NCBI GenBank assembly: GCA_013146195.2 | Contig: CM028377.1 | Coordinates: 20,796,796 to 20,860,795, forward strand | Source: Codonopsis lanceolata | Lineage: Eukaryota; Streptophyta; Magnoliopsida; Asterales; Campanulaceae | Direction: 5' to 3' | Length of the DNA: 64,000 nucleotides | Part shown: in pieces, positions 11,110 to 23,230 of the stretch | Numbering within the stretch: the first letter of the stretch is position 1 | Layout: each line of letters starts with the position of its first letter | Made by a program: the position numbers and the translations under genes | Notes under the pieces: model-generated | Seen by the model: the letters and a program-made list of their open reading frames with translations, nothing else | What the model was told of the DNA's origin: nothing | The model's database searches: none

Positions 11110-12900
11110 CCCCCAATGAATCTTTCTTCTTGATGTTTCATTTATCAAATTGCCATCAGAAGAAAATGGGAGTTAAATCCTGTTTTCAGCATCATAATCC
11201 ATCTCAAGAAATTTTAAAAAGTTTACAGAATATAGCTCCCACCTCCATGAACTGAAAGCAAGAGGGGGTCTTCATACTTATCAGGATTCAAATGAAAGAC
11301 TGCTGTGGAAACTGGAAACCAAAACAATCAGACCCGCTGGCACAAATATCATGACATCAGCTCTAGCTTTTCTGGTTACATGTAAAGACTAGACTGCAAG
11401 AAAAATTACTGTGCCAATATGTTCACTTTAGTGAGAGCATACAACATTCTTGTAAAACATATGATATGTGCCAAAATAATAGCAATAAAGCAAATAAGTT
11501 ATCCATCCAGGTGAATTTCTAGCTTACCCCTTGGCTCTAGCTCGATAAAACTTTTCTGAAAATGCAAGGTGCAATGTTGGCCAATCAAACAGTTTCATTG
11601 ATCAGTGGAACTGTGCAGTGGGAAGGCCACTACCAAACTCTAAAAACTAGAGATGCAACACCTCCAAGACTAGAGTAACTAATATATATCCAAGCCAGAA
11701 ACTAAAGAAGTTGTAAAACTTAACAGGCTAAAACCTATGTGCATACCATAAGAGCAAAAGTCATGGACTTATATTCCTCCCCCGTAGCTTCAGACTCCTC
11801 TCTCCTGTTGCTTATAAGGATGTACTAGTGCTCTTTCTGCAAAGTTACATTCAAAAAAGTTGTAAATCACGCAGACGTTGACATTACTAACTGTTAGTTC
11901 CGCTACGCTTGAAGGATGATCCGTGCGAAACTTAACTGCTCTTGTCAAGGCTGTGGAGGTTGTCTGATAAATTGTAAAGACAAGGATAAACAAGAAGTTT
12001 ATAGCAATTATTTCCTTTAAAGTTGTTCCTTCCTTCTCATCCTCAATTAGGAAATCAAAGTAGCCATAGTCCTGTCATTTATGCTGATTCTCAATCTTCA
12101 AGGATATCTTTGATCACTTTGATTGCCTTCTTTTATGTCCCTAATCCAAATTCAAAAGGGGTAAACACAAAGGAAAGTGAAACAGAGATAGCTAGGAGAG
12201 AGCAAACAACAAATATATATATATATCTTCGTTTCTTTCCTTTCATCACAATATATGTTCTACGCAAACAAATGTAGCTAAATGTTTTGAGATAATTTTT
12301 GAGATGCCATAACATTTCCATCACATCTGCAGAAATAAGTCAAGTCGCTACTTCGAATACTTCCACTTGTACCATACAGTAGATAGTAGTGCTGTAGTGA
12401 AGTACATATATGACATATCAAATAGATAGACACCTTGGAATATCGTGAAAATTCTTAACTCGCATTAAGTCAGTCTCAAGGTTATCAGAAACAGTACATT
12501 GCAATTTGCAATGATCAGCCTTCACAGTATGGACTTGGTCTCCTCAACAACCACATGCAATCAGAGTCCAGATTATATCACCAAATCTGCATCCTCTGAC
12601 TGGTCTCAAGGCGACAATTTGCATAGTTAAAGAATATAGCAAGAAATAAAACAACACGCCTGTCAAGAAATTGTCAACACTAATAATACGCCAAGTTTTG
12701 CATCGTTTTTCTTCTTAACAAAAAGAATGGATGCCATTAGATTATTCTCAATTAGAAAAGATGATCAAATTTAGTAACATGTTCTTCATTTGAATTTTGA
12801 AATTTTCAAGTAATGTAATGATCATGATGCTAATGCAGGTAAATCAGCTTTTTTATGAAACAAAAATGTTACGAGTGGCAACAACTGAGTCCAAATGTGT
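11110..12900. other. Intergenic DNA and 3' flank of PWWP unit B
   Basis: No gene is recognised. From about 12530 the sequence matches the flanks at 20985-21210 and 32395-32635 (shared motif acttggtctcctcaac), marking the downstream edge of unit B on the minus strand. ORFs at 11790-11993, 12023-12277 and 12133-12324 have no recognisable domain. Confidence 0.45.
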
Positions 12901-12916
12901 GTCCCAGAGTTGCCTT

Positions 12917-13096
12917 TCAGCTCAAGTACAAGAATAGGCAATGTCCACACAATCCATTTAAGAAGAAAAAGTTGTTTTGCTGAACTTCTCCCATCAGCTT
13001 TTCCAATTGTGCCAACAACCTACATTTAACGTTTGGCCAATATTTGCAGGATCTGAATCTGGTTGCAGTTGACTGGAAGGAGACTTTACAAACCTC
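12917..13096 (-). pseudogene. Exon-like segment of PWWP unit B
   Basis: On the minus strand a good acceptor (gatttgcag) precedes an open stretch of about 60 codons that starts EVCKVSFQ and ends with a stop at 12917. The homologous place in unit D (22560-22755) has lost the acceptor AG and is interrupted by stops. I do not recognise the encoded sequence, and it is not similar to the last exon of the intact gene. It may be a terminal exon of a diverged paralogue. Confidence 0.4.
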
Positions 13097-14170
13097 CTGC
13101 AAATCAGTCTCTAATCAAGAAAGTGAAGCGATAAATTTTTGAACACATTAATCAAATACCCGTCATGTACACTATTCAGAATTCATGGTTTTGGATATGA
13201 AAAACTACTGCGAAATGTGCCATGATAACCTCTAAAATTCCTCAAACCAGTAAATTCAAAACAAATATTGTGGTTCAATTTCATTAAGTTCCGCTTCAGT
13301 TATATAATGAGCAAAATATTTTAGAAGTTCAATCTCATTTAGTTCTCCACAAGCATAACGTAAAGATCATAGCATATACATCAAAGATTATAATCCAACC
13401 TGAAAGTGATCTGGGTCTATAAGAGAATCTCGATATCTGGTTCTCTGATACAATAAGGTTCTCTGGTACCATATAAAAGAACATCAAAACCCAAGTGATT
13501 ATAAGCAATACATAGATCCCAATTAGCAAGAGTGTGAAGTGAAACTGATAGATTTTAGGAAACGGAAACGAGTACTCGAACTTTATATTTGTACATAAAT
13601 GGAAAGCAAGACCAACAAACTCTACAAAACCAAATATACAGGACAGAATTACAATAAAACTCAATAGCAACAAGTAGCATATATCAATTCAACAAGGAGA
13701 GCACCACCTTGGTACTTAAACGAGTATCACTTTGAATTGATACATAAAACTTGATTTGCTACGCAAGAAGTTGAGTACCTTGAATTTTTTTCCATTCAAA
13801 AACCAAAAGCAATGTTTATTTAGGGACAGACGAGGTAGAATTGAAGACAACAGTTTACAGACGCCAAACCACACCACTACATCATAGTTATCAGCACTGA
13901 AACACAGATCTCCATTCAGAAACCTTGAGGCAAAAACACATAAAAGCACATACAGAATATTTCCACATTCATATCTAAGAACTACACCATGATCAAAGTA
14001 ATTTAAAGGGTAAGCCTGGCACAGAAGAATCAAAAACTAATTCAATTAAGAAATTTAAGTAATCACCAAAAAAGAACTCTTATTGCTATGAGATTTTGGC
14101 GCAAGAAAATGACTATAACTAGTATAAGAAGACTAAAAACTATAGTCACTTTGACACACAGATTGGAATG
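13097..14170 (-). other. Intron-like DNA of PWWP unit B
   Basis: No gene is recognised. Stretches such as gaaactgaaactaaata or its variants, ctacctc..tccc..atgagtatc, and accaaaagcaat are repeated in units C (15780-16110, 17030-17420), D (23750-24240) and E (28140-28440). This shows common descent. Hydrophobic ORFs at 13335-13673 and 13716-14033 are AT-rich intron read-through. Confidence 0.45.
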
Positions 14171-14175
14171 AAATA

Positions 14176-14610
14176 TTAGGATACAAAAGTTTGGATCTCA
14201 AGCATTTTCCAATACAAACTACAAACTTCATAAGCTATGTCATCTACTGATTGCATAATGTCTCGCCAAAGTTTTCTAGCACCAAAGAAGTAGAAAGCGC
14301 TGCGTAGCCGGTAGAATTTTCCAGAGCATACCACGAAGGTCCTTGAAAGATGAATGAGAATTACGAAGGTTGACAATTAGGAACTATGAAACCTCAAAGC
14401 TTCTTGGACAACAGAAAACGTGGTCAAACTCGGAAACAGGCGCCTACCTTAGAAAAATTGGGATACAAAGGGTGGGATCTCTAACGCCAAGTTCATCAGC
14501 AATCACATCTACTGGATACATAAGGTTTTGCCAAGTTCGCTAGCACAAAAGATGAACGCACTGCGTATCGGTAGAAGTTCCCTGAGCAAAAAAGGAAGTT
14601 TCATATAAGA
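14176..14610 (-). pseudogene. Duplicated exon-like segment of unit B
   Basis: Two copies of a short segment lie here. Read on the minus strand, the copy at about 14583-14480 has a strong acceptor (ttttttgctcag) followed by GGAACTTCTACC. The other copy (14330-14200) is related but has a weaker acceptor. Equivalent segments occur in unit C (17850-17765) and three times in unit D (24790-25130). In unit C the phase-0 reading is open for about 25 codons before a stop, so it could be a short terminal exon. Confidence 0.4.
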
Positions 14611-14693
14611 TGAACAAGAACCATGAAGGTAGACATTTAGAAACTATGGAACCTCAAAGGCTTCTTGGAGAATAGAAGAAAACGGGCATATAC

Positions 14694-14879
14694 CTTTGCT
14701 AACACTGAAGCTAAGGTTGCTATGTTCTTTTAGTGGACCAGCAATGTTGACATACTTTTGCAGAAATGTTCTTAAATTAATGTCAGCATGTTTTGAAGGA
14801 GCTGAGAACATGTCAGAACAAATTCGGAGAAAGTCATTTCCGAGCAGTATATCGACACCACCTGTTTGCGGTGTCTCGG
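14694..14879 (-). pseudogene. Exon 2 remnant of PWWP unit B
   Basis: The minus strand shows a pyrimidine-rich tract and tgtag acceptor, 186 nt of exon-like sequence, and an AAAG|gtatat donor. The same exon is in units C (17984-18172, 189 nt) and E (29121-29302, 182 nt) but absent from the intact gene. In the phase set by the preceding PWWP exon this copy meets a stop (taa) after about 35 codons. In unit C the same phase is open throughout. Confidence 0.55.
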
Positions 14880-14999
14880 CTACAAGAAAAGGCAAGTTTC
14901 TCAAATAAACAAAAACAGAAAAAGAAAAAAAAACAAAGAAGGGGTAAATAGAAACAATACAACTATACAAGTACCAGAAGATGCTAAATTGCTACTCAC

Positions 15000-15534
15000 C
15001 CACAATATCTGGCAAAGCTGATGTACAAATGGGACCTCTTTAGAATCACCGTCTCTGTGCGTATTAATTGGCCTTAATCCCAATTGCTGCGCGAAAAATG
15101 GTATTTCTGCAGGAAGCTCCTCCCACGACCATTCAAGTTGGTCCAGAGAATAGATAGCTCTCTCCTCATAGCCACTGAGGTCTGCTTGTAGCAAGCCAGG
15201 GGCACTTGCTCGCCTAAAGTTGGAAGGGTCCCGGCATTGACAAGCCAATTCAAGGGCTACCCTCATGTTTAACTTGTATATGGCTTCTTGAAAAGCCATC
15301 AGAAAAGCCTCAGTTTTATTTTTTGACTTCTCATGATAGTGAGTTGGAACAAGAGGAACTCTGTGGGGACCAACCAACCGTAGATGTTTTCACCAAAAAA
15401 TGCTACAAACAAGAATACTTTGAGTTTCATTTGCTTCAATGAAGATGATGCAGTGGCCTCATTGATTATCCACATGGGCCACCACGGATGGGACTTAGCC
15501 TTTCCCCAAACAAGACCCCCACTTCAAAACTGAC
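15000..15534 (-). pseudogene. PWWP exon remnant, unit B
   Basis: The core HPWWP motif is readable on the minus strand near 15490, followed by LFVAFFGE, IYGWL and, in another frame, a stretch ending in HQLCQILW before a GG|gtgagt donor. At least two single-base deletions break the frame, one just before and one after the PWWP core. The N-terminal third of the exon is missing: at about 15535 the sequence switches to material that belongs to a 3' region (compare 23050-23180), so the copy is also truncated. Confidence 0.75.
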
Positions 15535-16118
15535 TCAATAAGAGTTACAGCACTAGCCCCTCCCTAAGCCTCTTCTCTTTCATAAAGAAACCTCAACTAT
15601 ATACAGTATGTAATACCATATCCTCCTGCTGCATAGTGCATATATGATATATGCAATTGAAATAGCCTAAGGCGTTTCCTGAATATATCTGGGTTTTCTT
15701 CAGTGATGTATTCAGCTAAAAGGCATAAACTAAAGATCCTATATCACAATTCAAGAAAGATAACCGCACCTAAGTCCCTTAATGAGTATCCCTTTCTGCC
15801 TAAATTATACTTGATTCACTAGGCTAAAAGTTGACTACCTTGATTTGTTTTTCATGGAAAAACCAAAAGCAATATTCATTCAGGGATGGAAGCGGAAGAT
15901 AACAAGATTAACTGACACCAAACCACAGTTATCAACAATGAAGCCAAAAAACCACTAAATCATAGTTACCAGCAACGATCCAAGACCCCAACACGGATAC
16001 CAGAAGTTAAAAATACATAAAAGTGCATACAAAAATCTTCCACATTCATATCTATGTACTACACCATGATAAAGGTAATTTACAGGGTAATCCTGGCACA
16101 AAAGAATCAAAAATTAAT
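15535..16118 (-). other. 3' region of PWWP unit C
   Basis: Non-coding. It matches 23050-23230 and the intron-like repeats of the other units, and joins directly to the truncated exon of unit B. Confidence 0.45.
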
Positions 16119-16910
16119 TGATGCAATCCAGCTTAGGCCCTTAGCCATCATGGGTGTCCAACAAAAAGAATACTTTTGAAGCCTAAAATCAAGACCAAAG
16201 TCAGCCATTCAAGTCTTCAAAGTGAAACAGATTTTTCAGTCAACTTCAATGGGCTGCCAGGATGTTCTAGAGCTCGAAATTTGGTGTATAATATATGGTT
16301 GGAAAGTTGGAAATCCTGGCAGTCTAATTTCCAGAAAATCAAACGGATCTTAATTCCTAATTTTCTAGGAGCTACACCCAAAATGCTACATATTGGTCAG
16401 AATATACGGGAATGTTACTTCTTTGATTCTAGATTCATCTTGATAGGATCACATCATTCTTGATCGGTCCCCCCATTTACCTTTTCTCATTCCATACATT
16501 GTATGAGAGCTCTTGAGTCTTATCCCCACATTTATGAAGATGTTATCTCTTTTTGTATTAAGCACTATATAAACCCTAAGTGTTCCAATTGTAAGATATA
16601 GAAGATAAACAAGAGTTTGAGATTATTAGTGATGACTAATATTGTGAGGTTTGATCCTCCTTAGTTATTTTTGGAACATGTTGAACTTATCAAGCTTGAG
16701 AGTCGCGGGTGTGTGGCATTCCGTGATCGAGGTTTTATTAGGCGATTGCGTCTTTTGGGTTTCAGTTGCACCCCGAGATTCCTAATCAAATGCAATTAGC
16801 GGATCGAGGGAGACTCATCTATCCATATCTTTTTCATTGTATTCTATCAAACCTTTAGAACAATCGTCTTTAATCAATGTGTTCGAATCCTCCCAGGCGA
16901 GATCACATCA
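16119..16910 (+). mobile_element. Solo LTR, 792 bp
   Basis: Begins TGATGCAATCC and ends GATCACATCA, a TG...CA pair with inverted tips. Flanking 5-mers are TTAAT and CTAAT (4/5 match). The uninterrupted sequence is seen in unit B near 14035. A TATA-like actatataaacc at about 16563 gives plus orientation. No internal region or second LTR is present, so this is a recombination product. The ORF at 16176-16463 lies wholly within it and is not a gene. Confidence 0.72.
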
Positions 16911-17764
16911 CTAATTCAGTTAAGTATAAGCAAAAAAAAAAAAAAAACATTCTTATTGCTCCAAACTACCAGTGCAAAAAAGACTAAAAATTAAATAACA
17001 TAGTAAGCAATTACCAAGTGTCAACATTGAAAATGACTTTAGAAAAACAAAGACAAGTATGAGAACACCATATTTTGTAAATAGGTGGGCACGGAGACCA
17101 ACAAACTGTACAAAACCAAACATATTGTATGAAACTGAAACTAAATAGGACAACTGTTATCATAAACAATTCAACAAAGACATCACTACCTCATCCCAAA
17201 TAAGTATCCCCTTTCTGGCTTATTTGATACATAAAACATATTCAATGATCACACCAAACCATCTATGAAACCATAGTCATCTGCAACGAAACCAACACAC
17301 CATTTCAGATACCTTGAGGCAAAAACACATAAAAGCACAAACTGAATATTTCCACAGTCAAATATAGGAACCATTTATGATCAAGGTAATTTAAAAGGTA
17401 TGCCTGGCAAGAAAGAATCAAAAGGTGATTCAATCAAGTTTAAAGAATTACAAACAATAAAGATAACAAAAATAAGAATCTCTTATTCCTTCTAATTATT
17501 AGTGTAAGAAAAACACAGTACACTAATATAAAAGGGCTAAAAAATCTAGTTGCTTGACGCATAGATTGGGATGAAAACTTGGGATACAAAAGTTGGGATC
17601 TCTACCATTTTCCCTTATAAATACTACACACTCCATCAGCTATCTCATCTACTGGATGCATAGGCCTAAAAACTCTTGTTGCTCGACACATAGATTGAGA
17701 TGAAAATTGGGATACAAAAGTTGGGATCTCTAGTATTTTTCTATATAAACACTACAAACTCCAT
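16911..17764 (-). other. Intron-like DNA of unit C
   Basis: Non-coding and homologous to 28120-28660 in unit E. It contains two tandem copies of a segment with ttgggatacaaaagttggga (about 17570-17660 and 17685-17790). Confidence 0.5.
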
Positions 17765-17850
17765 CAGCTATCTCATCTACTCGATGCATAAGGTTTCGCC
17801 AAGTTTGCTAGCACAAAAGATGAACGCACTGCGTATCCGGTAGAAGTTCC
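17765..17850 (-). pseudogene. Short terminal-exon-like segment, unit C
   Basis: On the minus strand GGAACTTCTACCGG follows a gctcag/cctcag acceptor pair. Reading in the phase handed on by the exon at 17984-18172 gives about 25 codons and then a TGA, so the segment could close the frame of a short PWWP protein. This is inferred from splice signals only. Confidence 0.4.
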
Positions 17851-17983
17851 CTGAGGACCTGAGCAAAAAGGGAAGTTTCTTATAAGATGAATGAGAACTA
17901 TGAAGGTAGACAATTAGAAACTATGGAACCTAAAAGACTTCTTGGAGAATAGAAAACGGGGAAACTAGAAAACGGGCACATAC

Positions 17984-18172
17984 CTTTGCTAACAATGGAG
18001 CCAAGGTTGTTGTGTGTTCTTTTAATGGATCAGCAATGTTGACATACTTTTTGCAGAAATGGTTTTGAATTAATGTCAACATCTTTTGAAGGAGTTGAGA
18101 ACATGTCCGAGCAATATTGTAGAAAATCATTTCCCAGCAGTATATCGACACCACCAGTTTGCAGTGTCTCAG
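17984..18172 (-). pseudogene. Exon 2, PWWP unit C
   Basis: 189 nt with acceptor tgtag and donor AAAG|gtatgt on the minus strand. In phase 0 it is open for 63 codons (contains VVSIYCWEMIF and KKYVNIADPLKEH). It is not found in the intact gene at 2.4-5.7 kb. The upstream exon has lost its donor (GG|ttgagt instead of gtgagt), so correct splicing is unlikely. Confidence 0.55.
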
Positions 18173-18288
18173 CTACAAGAAAAGGCAAGTTTCTCAAATA
18201 AAACAAAAACGGAAAGGAAAGGGAAAAAAAAAGGAGGGGGGTCCATAGAAACAATACGAATACCAGAAGATGCTAAATTGCTACTCAA

Positions 18289-19204
18289 CCACAATATTTG
18301 GCAAAGCTGATGTACGAATGGGACCTTTTTAGAATCACCGTCTATGTGCGTATTAATTGGCCTTAATCCCAATTTCTGCATGAAAGATAGTATTTCTACG
18401 GGAAACTCCTCCCGAGAGCATTCAACTTGGTCCGTAGAATAGATAACTCCCTCCTCACAGCCACTGAGGTCTACTTGTAGCAAGCCCGCAGCACATGCTT
18501 GCCTATAGTTGGAAGGGTCCCAGCATCAACCAGCCAATTTAGGGGCTGCTCTCTTGTTTACCTCGTATATGGCTTCTTGAACAGCCATCTGAAAAGACTG
18601 AGTTTGATTTTTTGACTTCTCATGATAGTGAGGTTCGAGCACGAGGAGCTCCATGGAGACCAACCAACCGTAAATGTAATCGCCAAAAAATGCTACAAAC
18701 AAGAATACTTCGATTTTTGTTTGCTTCATTGAAGATGATGCAGTGGCCTCATCAATTATCCACCCGGGCCACCACGGATGGGACTTAACCTTTTCCCAAA
18801 CATGATCCCCCACTTCAAATCCAATTTCCATCGTTTCTGATCTCCTTCCCCTCAATGCACCTAGCACTTCAATCACGGCATCTTAGTCTGACCAGTGACC
18901 TATCTTGTGAATAACGCCTCGCTATCTCGCCTCACCCTCCGATCACCCTCTCTAAACTATAAGGAATATCAACTTATCATGCTGTAACCACTACCAAAGA
19001 TGTCAATTTAAAGCCTTGAGACCACCACCCCTCCTGACTTTCCAGCTCACCCCAATTGAGTACGTTAATCTTACCTTTCTTTTTCTCAAACCTTCTAGAC
19101 TTAACTCCACCAGAAACCTTGGATTTTCCTGACCCAGTACTCAATGATTTTACATTGTACATCCACAAATTACCATGCCTACCACCATAATCTTCACCAT
19201 TCAT
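18289..19204 (-). pseudogene. PWWP exon pseudogene, unit C
   Basis: The N-terminal part (from MNGEDYGGRHGNL at 19204) matches residues 27-95 of the intact protein. The PWWP block (HPWWPGWII, FVAFFGD, YGWL) is open at 18876-18526, and the C-terminal part runs 18483-18289. Breaks: indels between 18880 and 18980 shift the frame, and a CGA-to-TGA type change at about 18525 stops it after APKLAG. The exon donor is also mutated. The first 26 residues of the intact protein have no counterpart. Confidence 0.8.
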
Positions 19205-19438
19205 AATAACTTAAGCTAGATTTACTTATCCTTTCCAATCTACTTTTGTTTGCATTTAAAATCAGAAGGGGAGTAAATAACAGTTGCAAAGCATTTACGA
19301 ACTTTCTACAATATTAAAGAAAACCAAAGCATATCCAAAACGATAACGCAAGCAATTAATGTTGATAATAACAACAGAGAAAAGCAACAAAGAACAATTT
19401 CAACAAATCTAATACCAACTATAATACCATAAATAATA

Positions 19439-19683
19439 CTCCCTCTGTTCCTAAATAATCTTCTTGTTTGATCGGGCACATAGATTAAGAAAAACGAATT
19501 GACTCTATTATAAATATTGGTATAATATGTAGTTTTCTATAAAACCCTTGTGCATGTGGCCATAACTAAAGTAAAGGTAAAGTGGTAAAAGTGTTTTCTT
19601 ATAAAGGAAAGTTTACAAACATGACAATTATTTTGGAACGGACAAAAAAGAAAAGCAAAACGATTATTTAGGAATGGAGGGAG
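19439..19683. mobile_element. Stowaway-like MITE
   Basis: Ends CTCCCTCTGTTCC and GGAATGGAGGGAG, TA on both sides. The same insertion is present at the same place in unit E (30807-31058), so it predates the segmental duplication. Confidence 0.82.
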
Positions 19684-20058
19684 TAACAATTTCTAAGTTT
19701 GAACTAGCAAAAATGAATAAATTGGAAGGAAAAAATAAGAGTTCAAAATTCTGAGTGGTGTTTATACAGAATCCACTGTGTAACTAGCTTCCTAAGACAT
19801 AAATTTCATCATAAAACTTCCCAAGTGAATCTATACAAATCCTAGTTCTTACGGAAAATTCATTGTAATGCATACTCATCAATTCATAACATCACAAAAA
19901 TTACCATAGATATTATAGTAATTCAGGATTGATTTGCTTATCATTTCCTTTTTCTTTATTTCTTTTTTCTTTTTTGGTTTCCCAAGACTAATCGCTGAAG
20001 TCGGGTTAGACGACAAGGGTGGTAAATCTCTCCCAACCACTTTTAATATAGCTACATT

Positions 20059-20245
20059 CAATGGTGGATCCAGGAAAATATGTGAGTGGGGTCACAAAAT
20101 TTAACTATTATATAAAAAGTTTAGAAATCACAATTTTAGGCGGGGTCCCTACTAAAACGACGTCATTTTTGTATGATAAAATTTGTTCTTTTTCATTTGA
20201 GCGGGGTACCTTGCCCCCTCACCCTAAAGGGTGGATCCGCCAGTG
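20059..20245. mobile_element. hAT MITE, 187 bp
   Basis: Termini CAATGGTGGATCC and GGATCCGCCAGTG are flanked by a perfect 8-bp duplication GCTACATT (20051-20058 and 20246-20253). The same insertion is in unit E at 31473-31660. The ORF 20061-20354 crosses it and is not a gene. Confidence 0.8.
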
Positions 20246-20711
20246 GCTACATTCCCATGGCTTGAACCTGCAACCTATGGTTAAGCTAGAGATCCCCTTA
20301 CCAACTTACGCACTTGGTGGTCTATCAGTTCCTACTTTGTGGAATAATAAATAAAACCAATTCAAAAGCACTTACGAAATTTCCCATTACAAAACTAACG
20401 AACAATAAATCATTTCCAACAACTGCCTTATTCCTGGTTTTTGCTAGCAATTAATGTGATAATATCTGCAAAGAAAATCACAAACAAATCTACTTAAACT
20501 CTAATACCGACATATTAATGGCATGAATTGAATTATTTCAAATTTTGAACAAGCAAACATGAATGAAGAGCAACAAGATCAATAGATCAGAGAGCCTATA
20601 CCTCTACACCTAGTATTTTCAAGCTTGTTGAGGCATTGTTCATGCTTAGAACCTAAAGGGTTTATGTAGTATATATGGATGCGTATGAGTGTTTTCTATG
20701 TGTATATGTGT

Positions 20712-20741
20712 GTGGGAGAGAGAGAGAGAGAGAGAGAGAGA
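20712..20741. repeat. (GA)n microsatellite in leader/promoter
   Basis: A visible GA dinucleotide run upstream of the leader exon of unit C. It is shorter in unit E (near 32140). Confidence 0.9.
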
Positions 20742-20900
20742 AACCGTGAGATACTGCTGGGTGATTAAGGCACGGAGCCCATACATAACATTGCAGACTT
20801 CCGACAGCGTCAAGGGAGTACAACCTGCAGAGATGGACGCATATCACTTTACTAGTACATTACAGCTTATCTTTTTTCCAAATATTATGCATATTTTGTA

Positions 20901-21217
20901 GTGAAGATGACAAGTTGAAATACTATCAAAGCAAATCATCTTGGGGGTCCAACTCATATTTGCTTTATGTGAAGTCTTAAGAGGCGGACTTGGTCTCCTC
21001 AACCACTCCATGTCATCAGAGTCCAAATAATTTCACCAAAACCTTATACTTTGCTGGCTCAAGGCAACAATGCATAGAAATAAAGAAGATAAACAAGAAA
21101 TTAAACCAAGCTCCTAAAATCTAACAATTGTTAAATTGATTGAAACACACTTAAAACTATTACACACCAAGTTTAGCAACATTCTTCTCCTTAAGAAAAA
21201 GAAGGGTTGAAGTTAGG
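20901..21217. other. 3' flank of PWWP unit D
   Basis: Non-coding. Matches 12530-12735 and 32290-32639. Carries the left target-site copy TTAGG at 21213-21217. Confidence 0.45.
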
Positions 21218-22409
21218 AGTAGCAGGGGTTGTGCCATGTCACTCTAGGTAATTGCCACGTAATTACCTAGTTTTTCACGAACTAGACCTACCGTAAGAGA
21301 ACGTACTAGGTTCTGGGAGATAGCCTAAAGGGGGCCAAGGTTGAATGCTTTTAGCCGGAGGGTAATGATGCCCAAACCTCTACGGCCGCACTCCAGCTCT
21401 ATTAGTGGTCTCCACAGGCAAACTGGTCGAAGGTCAAAACGCTCCATCACGATGGCATCTTGCCTGACCCTATGAGAATCAAGTTGGCCCTAGAGCCCCG
21501 ATCTCCGAGCATTGGGGTTCCGAGGAACTGATTCTAACGCTTGAGGTACGAGGCAACAACTTACCGGTAGCACTTACACCCCTCGGGGATGACCCAGCTT
21601 AGGGCTCACCGGGGGATCTACTCTACGTGCAATGGCAGGCCTAGGGTCCTGAACCCTCAAAAAGGTCGAGCCGGTTTTTTGGGAACCTCAGGGTTATTGG
21701 TTTGGTGGCTAAAGTCAAGAGAAAGTCTCGCCCGTTGTACGCATGTGATACCAGGCGTATGTGACGCGTGTGACCCGATCACTAAGCGAGAAAAAGCTGA
21801 TTGTAGTCCCCACTTACGGGACACTTCCTCCGATCATTACATGATCAATAGGATGATGACACCTAGGAATCAATGGATGTTTATACATATACGATATTTA
21901 ACAGGCCTTAACTGCCCTTATTTTAATATATTCCTTTTATAGTACTTTGTATTCATTGTCTTGCCTTATCCCTCGCCTACCGGCTCGGGGATATATATCA
22001 GCTCACTTGTTCCTTGTAGTCAAGCTAGAAGACTAGTAGCTCATTAGTTCATAACAAGGAATTCAGAGCAGCTAACCCAAACTAAGAACAACCAACTCAA
22101 GCTACTAACTTGGAACATATTCCTTGTGTCATCCCACGTTCACTATAATTTTCATAAATCACCAATAGAAAATCACTTGATTGAGAACCTAGTGAGTACT
22201 AGAGAGAGAACTCCTTGTCATCAGCCTTTGCCCTCTTTCTCTTTGCCCAACCAATCTTGACTTTCACCCCGATCCTTTATTCTTTGAGGTTCTTTGATAG
22301 CATCGTGTCACACCTAACACTTTACCCAGCACACATCACACCCTTCGGGACACTCACATTCTACATTTTTATTTTTATTTCGATAAGTAAAAAACACTCA
22401 CATTCTACC
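21218..22409 (+). mobile_element. Solo LTR, first copy
   Basis: This GC-richer block interrupts flank sequence that is continuous in unit B near 12735. It is bounded by TTAGG on both sides. In the second copy (32640-33583) the ends are TGTAGTAGGGG and CATTCTACA; here they have drifted to AGTAG and CTACC. About 250 bp at 21868-22118 is absent from the second copy. A short tandem duplication lies near the right end. No protein is encoded, and ORFs 21589-21942 and 22215-22448 are inside it. Confidence 0.65.
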
Positions 22410-23230
22410 TTAGGTTTTCCTCAAATAGAAGATTATCGAACCCAATAACACGTTCTTCATTCATTTAATTTTTAAAATTTTTCCCAGTGATATGATGATG
22501 CGTGTAACAGATGCAAGTAACTTTTACTAAAATGTTCGAGTGAGGACAGTTATAGTATGCCATTCCACTCTTCTCAAATCCCACAATGTGTGTCCTGGAG
22601 CTGCATTGGTGCACTTCTTCCAATCACATTTTCCAACTGTGGGTACAATCTACTTGTAACCTTCAGGACCTTCACAGTTTTTAACTTCCGCAAACCTGAA
22701 TTTCTCCATTTCCAATATTTGCAGGATCTTAAGCGTACCAAACCACATCATTTGATTGGAGGGAAACTAAAAGAACCTCCCATAAATCAATCTCTAATCA
22801 AGAAACTCAGCAATATGTTTCTCAACATATATACCAGGTATCCTTAAAATACAAGACACCTGATCTTGACACTCTATTCAGGGTTTCCGGGATTTGAAAT
22901 ACAAAAATGAGCCACGAAACCACTCTGAAGTTTCTCAAACCATAAATTCATAACAAAACATCCCTCACTTTCATCTCTGACTTCCCTTTTAGTTTCTCCA
23001 GAACTGAAAGTATAATATAGCATTGCTACTATTGGGAACAGAATTCTGCTCAAGGAATAAGAGCCACCGCACCGGTCCTCTTCTGAGCCTCTTTTGAAGT
23101 TTCTTCTCTTTCATGCAGAAACCTGAACTCCTCATTTCATGCCATATTCCTGTTGCTGCATATATGCACCTGAAATAGCCAGGTGGGTTTCATGAACCAT
23201 CTGGTTTTACTTCAGCTAAACATTTGTGTA
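22410..23230 (-). pseudogene. Terminal-exon and 3' remnants of unit D
   Basis: The part at 22560-22850 is homologous to the exon-like segment 12917-13096 of unit B, but its acceptor has lost the AG and the frame has stops. The rest is non-coding and resembles 13130-13300 and 15540-15700. Confidence 0.4.

Larger units (their letters stand above)
19205..20900 (-). other. 5' leader region of unit C
   Basis: Two leader modules (19215-19430 and 20345-20660) are followed by a non-coding exon whose donor is at 20600-20601 (agag|gtatag read on the minus strand) and the conserved ataaaccctttaggtt leader. It is the counterpart of 5.7-7.3 kb in the intact gene and of 30.3-32.2 kb in unit E. A Stowaway and a hAT MITE sit inside and are listed separately. 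Confidence 0.55.

Noticed and set aside
13335..14033. Hydrophobic ORFs that look like membrane proteins
   Set aside because: AT-rich intron-like DNA that recurs in other units without keeping the frame.
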